This document shows positions 51,205 through 59,578 of a stretch of DNA of 64,000 nt, piece after piece; the stretch's first letter is position 1, and each line of letters opens with the position of its first letter. The stretch comes from Niabella pedocola (GTDB lineage: Bacteria > Bacteroidota > Bacteroidia > Chitinophagales > Chitinophagaceae), in the NCBI RefSeq assembly GCF_021044425.1, contig NZ_JAJNEC010000008.1, positions 248,001 through 312,000 on the forward strand. Reading direction: 5' to 3'. A program made the position numbers and the translations under genes. Under the pieces are notes generated by a model. The model made no database searches. It saw only the letters and a list, made by a program, of their open reading frames with translations, and was not told the DNA's origin.

Positions 51205-51409
51205 ACGCATTGTTATTGCAGCAGCATCGTCAGGCCATATCCCCATCGATACTTCAACGGAGTTCTGCTATTTTGAAAACAACCTTGCCTTCGTCATCCG
51301 GACCATTTCAAGCTGAACTTATTCCAGCTTTTGCTCAGTATCTGCTTTATTCACATAGTTTCTGAAACAGGAATAGCCGCCGAAATAAATTGGCCGTGAT
51401 AGGTTATTT

Positions 51410-51535
51410 ATGTATTGGAAATCAATCAAGCTTCAGTCATGCCGTCCCGATGGCAATCGGGATTGCTCGCATCTATGTATGCTCCACGTGGATCCTCAAA
51501 CGGAAAAGATCCCGGAAAAAGTCCGGATGACATTT
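51410..51535. repeat. Dispersed intergenic repeat copy
   Basis: Pieces such as attggaaatcaatc, cagtcatgccg, cccgatggcaatcggga and catctatgtatg match the repeats at about 660-905 in order, with inverted cores. The copy lies in the 1047-base gap 50632-51678, which otherwise holds the second palindrome, a possible small gene and the candidate small RNA. Confidence 0.55.
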
Positions 51536-51612
51536 TCAATAACGGTACGCATGTTTTGTCACCACCGCCCCTCTCCGCCCTGTACACAATGCTACCGGTT
51601 GATAGTTTTACG

Positions 51613-51620
51613 TATATTTG
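51613..51620 (+). promoter_or_regulatory. -7 element TATATTTG of the aminopeptidase gene
   Basis: An exact TAnnTTTG match 58 bases before the ATG at 51679. No TTG at normal -33 spacing. Confidence 0.45.
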
Positions 51621-51678
51621 AAACCCATAAACAATTGGTTTTGCACGGCAAACGGTTGTTTCGATTAAATACAGACAC

Positions 51679-52968
51679 ATGAAATATTTACCACTGAATC
51701 CGCAGATCTTTATTAAAAACCGCAAACGGTTTACGGACAAAATGGAGCGGAACTCCATTGCTGTTTTTTTAGCCAATGATGAAATGCCGGAAAACGGCGA
51801 TGCGCTTTACAAATACAAACCCAACAGCAGCCTGTTCTGGCTTTCTGGGATTCAGCAGGAAGACAGCATGGTAATCCTTTATCCCGATAATCCGGATCCC
51901 AAGTACCGCGAGGTGCTGGTACTGGTACGTCCGAACGAGCTGAAAGAAAAATGGGACGGCAAGCGTCTGCGGGCCGGTGAGGCGGCGGCCATCAGCGGCA
52001 TTAAAACCATTGTATGGCTGGATACATTGCCGGCCCTGCTTACCTCCTGGATCCACGCATCTGAAACGATTTACCTGGACACCAATGAAAATGACCGCAA
52101 GAGCTCCTGGCTTGAAACCCGCCAATACCGTTATATAAAGGAACTGAAGGAAAAATTTCCGTTACACCAGTATAAACGGGCGGCACCCGTGTTAAAAGAA
52201 CTACGCGCTATTAAAACGCCGGAGGAAGTGGAAGTGATCCAAAAAGCGATCGGCATTACCGAAAAAACATTCCGGCGCTTATTGCAATTTATCAAACCCG
52301 GTGTATGGGAATTTGAAATTGAGGCCGAGATCCTGCATTCCTTCCTCAGCAATCGCGCTACCCGGGAAGGATATGGCAGCATCATCGCCAGCGGCGACCG
52401 GGCCCGCACCCTGCACTATGTAAGCAATAACCAGCAATGCCTGAGCGGCGAACTGATCCTGATGGATTTTGGAGCAGAATATGGGGGCTATAATGCCGAT
52501 CTTACCCGCACCATTCCTGTAAACGGGCGGTTTACCAAGCGCCAGAAGGACGTATACAATGCCTGCTTACAACTGCACCGCTACGCGGCTTCCATATTGA
52601 AACCCGGTATTACCATCGTTAATTATCATGAAAAAGTGGGCGACGAAGCCACGAAGCAGTTTATCAAACTGGGGTTACTCAGCAAGGCTGATATCAAAAA
52701 CGAAGACCCGGAAAACAGGGCTTATCGCAAATACCTTTATCACGGCATCAGCCATCACCTGGGCATCGATGTGCACGACCTGGGCCCCTTCCGCGCACCG
52801 TTAAAGGCGGGTATGGTATTAACTATTGAGCCGGGTATTTATATTGAGGAGGAGCAACTCGGTGTGCGCATAGAAAATAATTTCCTGCTTACCCGCAGCG
52901 GCAATATCGACCTGATGAAGACCATGCCGATTGAAGCAGATGATATTGAAACATTGATGAACAGTTAA
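51679..52968 (+). CDS. pepP: Xaa-Pro aminopeptidase (aminopeptidase P family, M24B)
   Basis: The 429-residue protein has an AMP_N domain (about 1-140) and a pita-bread M24 domain with the dinuclear metal ligands Asp263 and Asp274 (DFGAEYGGYNAD), His in HGISHHLGIDVHD (359/360 region), Glu384 (TIEPGIYIE) and Glu399 (GVRIEN). It removes N-terminal residues ahead of proline. No signal peptide is present, so it is cytoplasmic. The gene is monocistronic, with a terminator at 52995. Confidence 0.95.
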   Translation: MKYLPLNPQIFIKNRKRFTDKMERNSIAVFLANDEMPENGDALYKYKPNSSLFWLSGIQQEDSMVILYPDNPDPKYREVLVLVRPNELKEKWDGKRLRAGEAAAISGIKTIVWLDTLPALLTSWIHASETIYLDTNENDRKSSWLETRQYRYIKELKEKFPLHQYKRAAPVLKELRAIKTPEEVEVIQKAIGITEKTFRRLLQFIKPGVWEFEIEAEILHSFLSNRATREGYGSIIASGDRARTLHYVSNNQQCLSGELILMDFGAEYGGYNADLTRTIPVNGRFTKRQKDVYNACLQLHRYAASILKPGITIVNYHEKVGDEATKQFIKLGLLSKADIKNEDPENRAYRKYLYHGISHHLGIDVHDLGPFRAPLKAGMVLTIEPGIYIEEEQLGVRIENNFLLTRSGNIDLMKTMPIEADDIETLMNS

Positions 52969-52994
52969 GCATTTAGCAACGGCAGCATATAAGA

Positions 52995-53030
52995 ACAGCG
53001 GTCCGGTAACTCCGGCCGCTGTTTTTGTTT
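52995..53030 (+). terminator. Terminator of the aminopeptidase gene
   Basis: ACAGCGG(T)CCGG pairs with CCGGCCGCTGT around a short loop (52995-53022), followed by TTTTTGTTT. Confidence 0.85.
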
Positions 53031-53206
53031 GCTATAAAGGCGATCCTTGGGACAACGGGGATCAATGAAACATGCTGTTCTAAACAGTCAACGATAAACA
53101 GCCTGAGAAACTCCAAGATCTGATGTATCCTTTCACAAAGCTTGATCACCCCTATACTCGATGTTGTTTAAAATGAATACTGGATTGTTAGTATACCGGA
53201 CTTGCG

Positions 53207-54277
53207 TCAACCAATAGCTTCCAGCTGCTTTATAAAGTTCTGATTCCCGTTGCGCCGGTCAAACAATACTGCAATATCACGGGCAACCTGTTCAAAGTAC
53301 GCCAGCAGTTCATCGCGGGTATAAACCGTTTTCCCGGCCTGCAGCAAAGCATGGTCTTCCTTCAGCAGCAGGTTAAAAAGAGTGGGCTCCGGAAACTGGC
53401 GCAGGCCTTCTATCAGATAAAGGGCCATCTGGAACACCTTGCGGCCCTGGTTACCGGCCACCCTGGGTATCAATTGCTCTAGCTGTTCCTTTGCAACCGC
53501 AGGGCTTGCGAACGCCTTAAATACCAGCAGCTTTATTTCTGATAACAAAGCAGAGGCATCATGTGTTAATGCTTCCAGTTCTACATCGGCTTTTTCACAA
53601 AATTCCCTTGCCAGCTCCGGCTGGTTATTTTTAAAGGCTTCATAGCTCAGATTTGCCAGGGTGCGCATCGGTACATGTACACAGGTATATTGCTTTTCCA
53701 GCAGTGGCAGTGCCTGTTCATGCCCCTGTTCAAACCCCTGCAATTCAAACGTGGCACTTACTTCGGCATCCATTTCACAGGCTTCACAATCGCTCATCTG
53801 GTCGCGGGTAACCGTTTTCAGTTTCGCGCCGTATTCCTGTATCAGCGCTGCATCCTTCTGTACCAGCGCATCACTGTACAATTCATTATAATAGGCCCGC
53901 AATCCATAGCCGTTCCGTTGCAATCGCAGTTTAAAATCTTCCAGGGCTGCATGTACCTGCTCCCGTGACACCTGGGGGTTATCATACAGATCCGCCATCA
54001 TCCATTTATATTGCCATAAAAAATCCGTTTCTGAAAACAGGTCCGGGTGTTCATCACAAACGTTCAGTATCCACGCAAAAGCAGGAATGGATTCTTTGGT
54101 AAAAGCCACATCCCGTTCCGTTTCAATCAGCATCAGCCGCAGATCATACCCCCATTCGACATCCTCGTTCTCGTCCGCAATTTTTATTGCCTGCAACAGC
54201 AGCTTTATTTTCTCCTCCGGCAGGGAAAGTTCTTCGCCCTGGTTTAATAACTTCTGAATTTTTAAGGTGTATAACAT
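53207..54277 (-). CDS. Helical-repeat (TPR-like) protein of the Hsp90 operon
   Basis: The 356-residue protein is all-helical with TPR-like spacing (LPEEKIKLLLQAIKIADENEDVEW, ALEDFKLRLQRNGYGLRAYYNELY, ELAREFCEKADVELEAL). It contains a CxxC-type DCEACEMD near residue 165. There is no signal peptide. It begins 10 bases after the Hsp90-like gene and is the last gene of the operon. Such a protein could be a co-chaperone or client adaptor of the Hsp90 encoded next to it; this is inferred from position. No named family is recognised. Confidence 0.7.
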   Translation of the reverse strand: MLYTLKIQKLLNQGEELSLPEEKIKLLLQAIKIADENEDVEWGYDLRLMLIETERDVAFTKESIPAFAWILNVCDEHPDLFSETDFLWQYKWMMADLYDNPQVSREQVHAALEDFKLRLQRNGYGLRAYYNELYSDALVQKDAALIQEYGAKLKTVTRDQMSDCEACEMDAEVSATFELQGFEQGHEQALPLLEKQYTCVHVPMRTLANLSYEAFKNNQPELAREFCEKADVELEALTHDASALLSEIKLLVFKAFASPAVAKEQLEQLIPRVAGNQGRKVFQMALYLIEGLRQFPEPTLFNLLLKEDHALLQAGKTVYTRDELLAYFEQVARDIAVLFDRRNGNQNFIKQLEAIG

Positions 54278-54287
54278 ATTACATGTT

Positions 54288-56087
54288 TTAAATCTGAATA
54301 AAGTTTTTCATTCCCATTACCAGCAGCGAATGCAGCGCGCTGTTAAAAAGCTGCATCTGCTTTTCACTAACCGGGTATTTGCCCATCAGCAATGCCTGCA
54401 CATACAACACTTCCGTAATGGCCTGTAACATATAGTCATCATCCAGTGTAAGCATATTTTGTACCAGCTCGTTATGCATGTTCAGGCAAAACTGGTTCAG
54501 CAACGCGGGTTGCTGCTGCAAACTGCCCAGGGCATTGGCAAAAGGATTATTACTGGCCTTCAGTTTTTTTATAGTAGCCTCTGCAAAATCTTCATCTGCC
54601 CGTGTAAAAATGGCCGGTGTATCTTTCGGTTCAAAATACTTCAGGCTCACCGTGCAATGCAACGGCCGGGTAAAACCAGCCAGCTTATCCATAAAGGACC
54701 GGTAACGGGTAGCCTCCTCCGCGCTGATATTTACAAACGTGTCCAGCAGTTTGGCCGAAGACATTTCCTGGATGTTCAACTCTTTCCGGATGCCTTTTAT
54801 TTTTTTCAACAGTTCTTCTTCAAATGTATAAGCCACGTTCAAAACCAGTACCCCCTGAAATTCGGCGATCCGTTGTACCTGTTTGAATTCTTCGTAGTCG
54901 GCGCAGTAATAGATCACCGGAAACTGTTCACGGATATTCTTAAAACTCCGCAGTCCCTTATTGGTTTCAAACGGAAGGTCATCCAGTATCAGCCGGAGAA
55001 ATTCATCATCCTCTGCAGCCATAGCCTTTAAGTGCAGGAAATGGGTTTGTATGATCTTCAGATATACCTGCAGGTCTATATCCCGGATGCTTTTAAGATA
55101 GGACTTCAGCGTTTCACCGATCGCTTTGCGCGTGCCCCGCAGCAGGTCATTCTGCATCAGGGATTCGCGGGAAGCAGTAGCGCTGAGGGCATTACTGTTT
55201 ACGATCATCTTTACAAAAAACGCCCAGGAGGGCAACAGCCCGTTATCTGTTTCCGACAAAAACATCCGCTTTAAATAAATCCGATGATGCTGTTTTACGG
55301 AAAACTGGGTTTTATAAGGTAATATATACAGTACACCCGCACATTCACCCGACTCCGTTTGAAAGGGTACCGCATCCAGGAACGTAAGTTGAAAAATGTC
55401 TCTGCCTGCCTGTAACAAAGCATCCCGGTCTGCTTCCGGATTCAGCCACACCGGGGGGTCGGGATTGATCCTTTTTTCCTCGCCATTGGCCACCACGGTG
55501 ATGGATTCGGGCAATGCATCACCATAAAACCGGATCTGCGGAATAAAGTTTTCCGGGCGAAACAGGTGTACGTAATTTTTTTTGGGCGTAAGGTATACCT
55601 TGGTTCCAATGGGCAGCGCCTCTACAGGATCAATGTGGTAACGCCCGTCGTTAAATGCCGACCAGCGAAAACCCTTCTGATCGAAAGCCGAGCGTGTTTC
55701 GATGGTAATGGCCTCGCTGACCACAAAGCAGGACAATAACCCGATACCAAACTTCCCGATGAATAACCGCGCATCTTCCGCATTTTTCCGTTTGGAACTT
55801 TCGCCGATCACCGAAAGGAACTCGTGGATCTCATGTTCCCTTAAGCCGATACCATTATCCTGGAAACTGAAAACGGGATGTGCTTCAGCCGGATCCGGCA
55901 ACGCAATGCGCACCTCTCCTTCAAGGCCCTCATCCAGCTGGCGCAACGCCGCGATAGCATCCACGGCATTTTGCAGCAGCTCTCTTATAAATGTATTCGG
56001 ATTGCTGTACAGGTGCTCCGACAAAAGGCTGATCATCCCTTGCAGGTTTACCTGAAAGGAGTAGTATTCTTTGTTTGATGTTTCCAT
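54288..56087 (-). CDS. Divergent Hsp90/HtpG-family ATPase
   Basis: The 599-residue protein has the GHKL ATP site of Hsp90: N-box RELLQNAVDA (35-44; Glu36, Asn40), DNGIGL (77-82) and GKFGIGLLSCFVVSEA (111-126). Middle-domain features (FRWSAFNDGRYHI, GTKVYLTPK, IRFYGDALPESI, and SRESLMQNDLLRG with its Arg) and a C-terminal helical region follow. Standard HtpG has RELVSNASDA and other differences, so this is a divergent subgroup. It lies one base after the Sel1-repeat gene and ten bases before the helical-repeat gene. Confidence 0.88.
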   Translation of the reverse strand: METSNKEYYSFQVNLQGMISLLSEHLYSNPNTFIRELLQNAVDAIAALRQLDEGLEGEVRIALPDPAEAHPVFSFQDNGIGLREHEIHEFLSVIGESSKRKNAEDARLFIGKFGIGLLSCFVVSEAITIETRSAFDQKGFRWSAFNDGRYHIDPVEALPIGTKVYLTPKKNYVHLFRPENFIPQIRFYGDALPESITVVANGEEKRINPDPPVWLNPEADRDALLQAGRDIFQLTFLDAVPFQTESGECAGVLYILPYKTQFSVKQHHRIYLKRMFLSETDNGLLPSWAFFVKMIVNSNALSATASRESLMQNDLLRGTRKAIGETLKSYLKSIRDIDLQVYLKIIQTHFLHLKAMAAEDDEFLRLILDDLPFETNKGLRSFKNIREQFPVIYYCADYEEFKQVQRIAEFQGVLVLNVAYTFEEELLKKIKGIRKELNIQEMSSAKLLDTFVNISAEEATRYRSFMDKLAGFTRPLHCTVSLKYFEPKDTPAIFTRADEDFAEATIKKLKASNNPFANALGSLQQQPALLNQFCLNMHNELVQNMLTLDDDYMLQAITEVLYVQALLMGKYPVSEKQMQLFNSALHSLLVMGMKNFIQI

Positions 56088-56088
56088 G

Positions 56089-58578
56089 TTATTTCCGTCT
56101 TCTTCCTGTTAATTTTTTTGCTCCTTCGTGCCCGTTCTCTGCAGCCTGTTCAAACCAGTAAAGGGCCTTTTGTTCATCTTCGTCTACCCCCTCTCCCATA
56201 AGGTAACAGTTAGCGAGTTCATATTGTGCGTTGGCCGAATCATTTTCCGCCGCTTCCGTAAAGAGTGTTACGGCCTTTTCCGGTTGACGCGGAATGCCCT
56301 CACCTTTTAAGTATTGCCGGCCCAGGTATACTTTTGCATGGTCGTTGCCTTCATGGGCACTTTCACCAAACCAGCGAAAAGCCGCTTCCAGGTTTTTATC
56401 GGTACCAAATCCCTCATAATAACAACGACCCAGGCGGTACTTGGCATTACTGTTGCCATATTCTGCGGCAAGTGTATATTCATTAAAAGCCGCTACAGGA
56501 GCAGTTTCCGTTCCGATACCATACTCATAACACAATCCCAATCCGTCCGAGTACACTTGCTGATCCTTGGCCCGAAGGTAATACCCCAGGGCCTTTTCAT
56601 ACTGCTCCACCCGGTCGTAGTCAAACATATAATAGTCGCCCAGCTCCAGCAACGCATAAGGATATTCACTTGCCGCCGCCTTTTCCAGCCATTCCAAACC
56701 CTTTGCACTGTCTGCTTGCACATAACCATGCAGGTAATACCGGCCGGTTGCATATTGCGCATATACATACTGCAGGGCTGCGGCGCGCTCCATATATTCC
56801 AGGGCTTTATCCCGGTCTTCCGTTACGCCTTCCGCACGTTCATAGCTCAGGGCCAGTTCCGTAAGCGCTTTGGGATTGTTGACCTCCGCCGCCTTTTTCA
56901 GGTATTCGATCGCTTTATCCGGATCCTGTGCGGTTCCTGTTCCAAATTTATAACAACGCCCCAGTTCATAGGTGGCATTCATTTCATTATAGCCGGCCGC
57001 ATATTCATAACACTGCACCGCCGTGGCCGGATCCTGCGTACCGGACTGATGATAGTCATATTCCAGGTACAATCCTTTTATATAGTTGGCATACGGATAC
57101 CCCAGTTCTGCAGCCTTATTAAAATGTTCAAATGCCCGGGCATAGTCGGGTTGTTCGGCCGCCTCTGCAATCAGCCCCAGCTCCGTGCAGGCCTGGGCAT
57201 TATTGGCCTCCGCAGCTTTTGTAAAATAGGGAATAGATGCCGCCACATCCGGCGCCTGGCCGTCAAAACCATATTTAAGAAACCGGCCAACATTATATCC
57301 GGCGATGGGCAGGTGCTGCTCCGCCGCTTCTTTATAATAACGGAAGGCCTGGGTAAGATCGGCCGTAATGTTCAGATCCGGATCACCATACTCATAAAAG
57401 TTACCCAGGCGGTAAGTGGCGTAGGGTACCTGTTTGGCGTGCAGCGCTTCAAATGTTTCCAGCGTAACCTGTTTATCAATTTCGGTAAGCTTTCCCTCAA
57501 TATGCACCTCAGCCCATTCAATAGCCGCATCTATATTTCCGGCGTCTTTCGCCTCTTTTAGCAACTGAAGCCCTGCCGGCACATCCGTTACCCATTCGTT
57601 ATACAGGTACAGATACGCCAGCCGGTAGGCCGCATACGCATTATCATACTCCCAGCTTTTTTTTAACCAAAACAGCGCAGGTTCATAATCCTGTGCTGTT
57701 TGGGGCTGCTGCGGCAGCAGCTTCAAACCCAAACTGGTAGCGGCATCCATCGATCCGTCCTCATAGGCTTTTTCCAGTTCCTTAAGCAAGGCCGTTTTTT
57801 CTTCTGCTGTTTGCGCATCGGGCCAGGATATTTCGGCCAGTACATAGCGGGAATAGGCCGCATCAAATTTGCGGATCGTCTCTTTCAAAAGTTCGGTCTG
57901 TTTTTCCCGGTCGCCCTTTTTACTATAATACCCCTGCATTATGTCGTAATAATGCCGCTGCAATTTTTTATCCGGATGTTGGAGCAGCTGTTCCAGGGCC
58001 GGGCCGGGCTCAAACCCGGAGCCGTACCAAACCTGGTAATACGCTTCATATACCACGGCCCAGGGATTGCCCGCAGCAACCAATGCTTTCAATTGTTCCA
58101 ATGCAGCCGTTTTATCTGCCCCCGGCAACAGCCCTACATATTGGTAATAATAATATACAGGTCCCGCGGCCGCTACCCCGGCAGCCATGGCCTGCTGAAA
58201 GGCCTGTGCCGCAGCTTCCTGGTTTTTATATCCCCTGCGTGCCAGTACCAGCGCCATGGCCTTTTCCAGCAACGCCTCGGGATACACCGCTCCCACACGC
58301 GTTAACACCCCGGTCATTTTTTCAAAAAACCAGGCATATACATCATCAGGGAAATATACACTGATGGTGTGATCGGCACTGGATTTAAACAGCAGGTCAA
58401 ACAGCAGGTCTAACTCGGCCCCGGAAGCCCCGGCCGCAGCCCGCTGTTCCAGAAGCGCAAGTGCCCGGAACCAGGTATCTTTATTTCGGATGGTGGTGGT
58501 ATTCAGGCCGCTTATAAAATCCGCCGGTACAGAAAGCGGATCTTCAAAGTACTTTTCATAAACCGCGATGTTGCTCAT
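56089..58578 (-). CDS. Large Sel1-like repeat protein of the Hsp90 operon
   Basis: The 829-residue protein has many Sel1-like repeats from about residue 280 to the end (AKYRLGRCYYEGFGTDKNLE, AKVYLGRQYLKGEGIPRQPEKA, AQYELANCYLMGEGVDEDEQKA). The first part is also helical but more degenerate (LLEKAMALVLARRGYKN, LEQLLQHPDKKLQRHYYDI). There is no signal peptide. Sel1 solenoids bind partner proteins. The stop is separated by one base from the Hsp90 start (TAACATG), so the two are translationally coupled. Confidence 0.85.
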   Translation of the reverse strand: MSNIAVYEKYFEDPLSVPADFISGLNTTTIRNKDTWFRALALLEQRAAAGASGAELDLLFDLLFKSSADHTISVYFPDDVYAWFFEKMTGVLTRVGAVYPEALLEKAMALVLARRGYKNQEAAAQAFQQAMAAGVAAAGPVYYYYQYVGLLPGADKTAALEQLKALVAAGNPWAVVYEAYYQVWYGSGFEPGPALEQLLQHPDKKLQRHYYDIMQGYYSKKGDREKQTELLKETIRKFDAAYSRYVLAEISWPDAQTAEEKTALLKELEKAYEDGSMDAATSLGLKLLPQQPQTAQDYEPALFWLKKSWEYDNAYAAYRLAYLYLYNEWVTDVPAGLQLLKEAKDAGNIDAAIEWAEVHIEGKLTEIDKQVTLETFEALHAKQVPYATYRLGNFYEYGDPDLNITADLTQAFRYYKEAAEQHLPIAGYNVGRFLKYGFDGQAPDVAASIPYFTKAAEANNAQACTELGLIAEAAEQPDYARAFEHFNKAAELGYPYANYIKGLYLEYDYHQSGTQDPATAVQCYEYAAGYNEMNATYELGRCYKFGTGTAQDPDKAIEYLKKAAEVNNPKALTELALSYERAEGVTEDRDKALEYMERAAALQYVYAQYATGRYYLHGYVQADSAKGLEWLEKAAASEYPYALLELGDYYMFDYDRVEQYEKALGYYLRAKDQQVYSDGLGLCYEYGIGTETAPVAAFNEYTLAAEYGNSNAKYRLGRCYYEGFGTDKNLEAAFRWFGESAHEGNDHAKVYLGRQYLKGEGIPRQPEKAVTLFTEAAENDSANAQYELANCYLMGEGVDEDEQKALYWFEQAAENGHEGAKKLTGRRRK

Positions 58579-58717
58579 ACATTATTTTGCGTTTGGTGAG
58601 GGTACTAAAATAGCGTTTTATTAAATAAATCCTTTACCCGTTCCCGGAAAGATTCCCATACGGCGGTGTCCCCCTCTGCCTTGTCATTTTTTTGTCACCA
58701 AATTAACCATGATGCGT

Positions 58718-58725
58718 TAACTTTG
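58718..58725 (+). promoter_or_regulatory. -7 element TAACTTTG of the sdh operon
   Basis: An exact TAnnTTTG match 31 bases before the sdhC ATG. A TTTG at 58691-58694 lies 23 bases upstream, slightly long for a -33 element. Confidence 0.5.
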
Positions 58726-58756
58726 CCAGCAATTTATTCACCTTCTATAAGAAAAT

Positions 58757-59482
58757 ATGAACTGGTCTCAATTTTTCACTTCTTCTGTTGGCAAGAAAAT
58801 TACCATGGCGCTGTCGGGCATTTTTTTAATTCTTTTCCTGATCATTCATGCCGGCTTAAATGCCTGTATCTGGGCAAATGACGGCGGAGTAATGTTTAAT
58901 GTAGCAGCGCATTTCATGGGTTCAATGATCGTGCCCCGGGTATTGGAGATTGGCCTGTTTCTGTTTCTCCTGCTGCATATCATCCAGGGATTGGTGCTGG
59001 AGGTACAAAACCGCAGCAAACGCCGTACCGGTTATGCCGTAAAAATGGGCAACCGGGGCAGTACCTGGAATAGCCGGGCCATGGGTATCCTGGGCACATT
59101 GATCCTGATCTTTTTAGTGATCCATATCAGCGACTTCTGGGTTCCCAGCCGTTTTGGCGGCCTGCAGCCCATGTTTATTGATGTTGCTACCGGTCAGATT
59201 GTGCCCGAAGGCACTCCCGGAGCTAAAGAATACCATGACCTGTATGGCGAAATGAAACACCAGTTTACCACCTATCCCTGGATCATTATTATTTATGAGC
59301 TGGGGGTGATTGCGCTTTTCTGGCACCTGGTGCACGGGTTTCAGAGCTCGTTCCGCACACTGGGTCTTACCAATCATAAGTATATCGGCCTTATTAAAGG
59401 TACGGGTGTTGTTTATTCGATCATCATCTGCCTGGCATTTGTGTTGATGCCGTTAAGCTTTTACTTCGGGTGGATACAATAA
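58757..59482 (+). CDS. sdhC: Succinate dehydrogenase cytochrome b subunit
   Basis: The 241-residue membrane protein has five predicted helices and His residues in them (LIIHAGLN, HFMGSMIVP, LLHIIQGL, LVIHISDFW, FWHLVHGFQSSF), as in the single-subunit diheme cytochrome b of Bacteroidota type B complexes. It anchors SdhAB and passes electrons to menaquinone. First gene of sdhCAB with its own promoter. Confidence 0.95.
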   Translation: MNWSQFFTSSVGKKITMALSGIFLILFLIIHAGLNACIWANDGGVMFNVAAHFMGSMIVPRVLEIGLFLFLLLHIIQGLVLEVQNRSKRRTGYAVKMGNRGSTWNSRAMGILGTLILIFLVIHISDFWVPSRFGGLQPMFIDVATGQIVPEGTPGAKEYHDLYGEMKHQFTTYPWIIIIYELGVIALFWHLVHGFQSSFRTLGLTNHKYIGLIKGTGVVYSIIICLAFVLMPLSFYFGWIQ

Positions 59483-59578
59483 CAATTTAGTGCATCGTCA
59501 ATACTGAATGGTGCTTACAACACCAGATCAGAAGACACAACTTCAAATAAGAAACTATAAACGAGAAACGTTTTACAT

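Noticed and set aside
50980..51246. 88-codon minus-strand frame
   Set aside because: It runs across the orphan promoter and terminator, and its composition (Lys, Cys, Phe-rich) does not look like a gene.
56314..57561. 415-codon plus-strand frame
   Set aside because: Antisense to the Sel1-repeat gene; its low-complexity hydrophobic product follows from the repetitive codons of the real gene.
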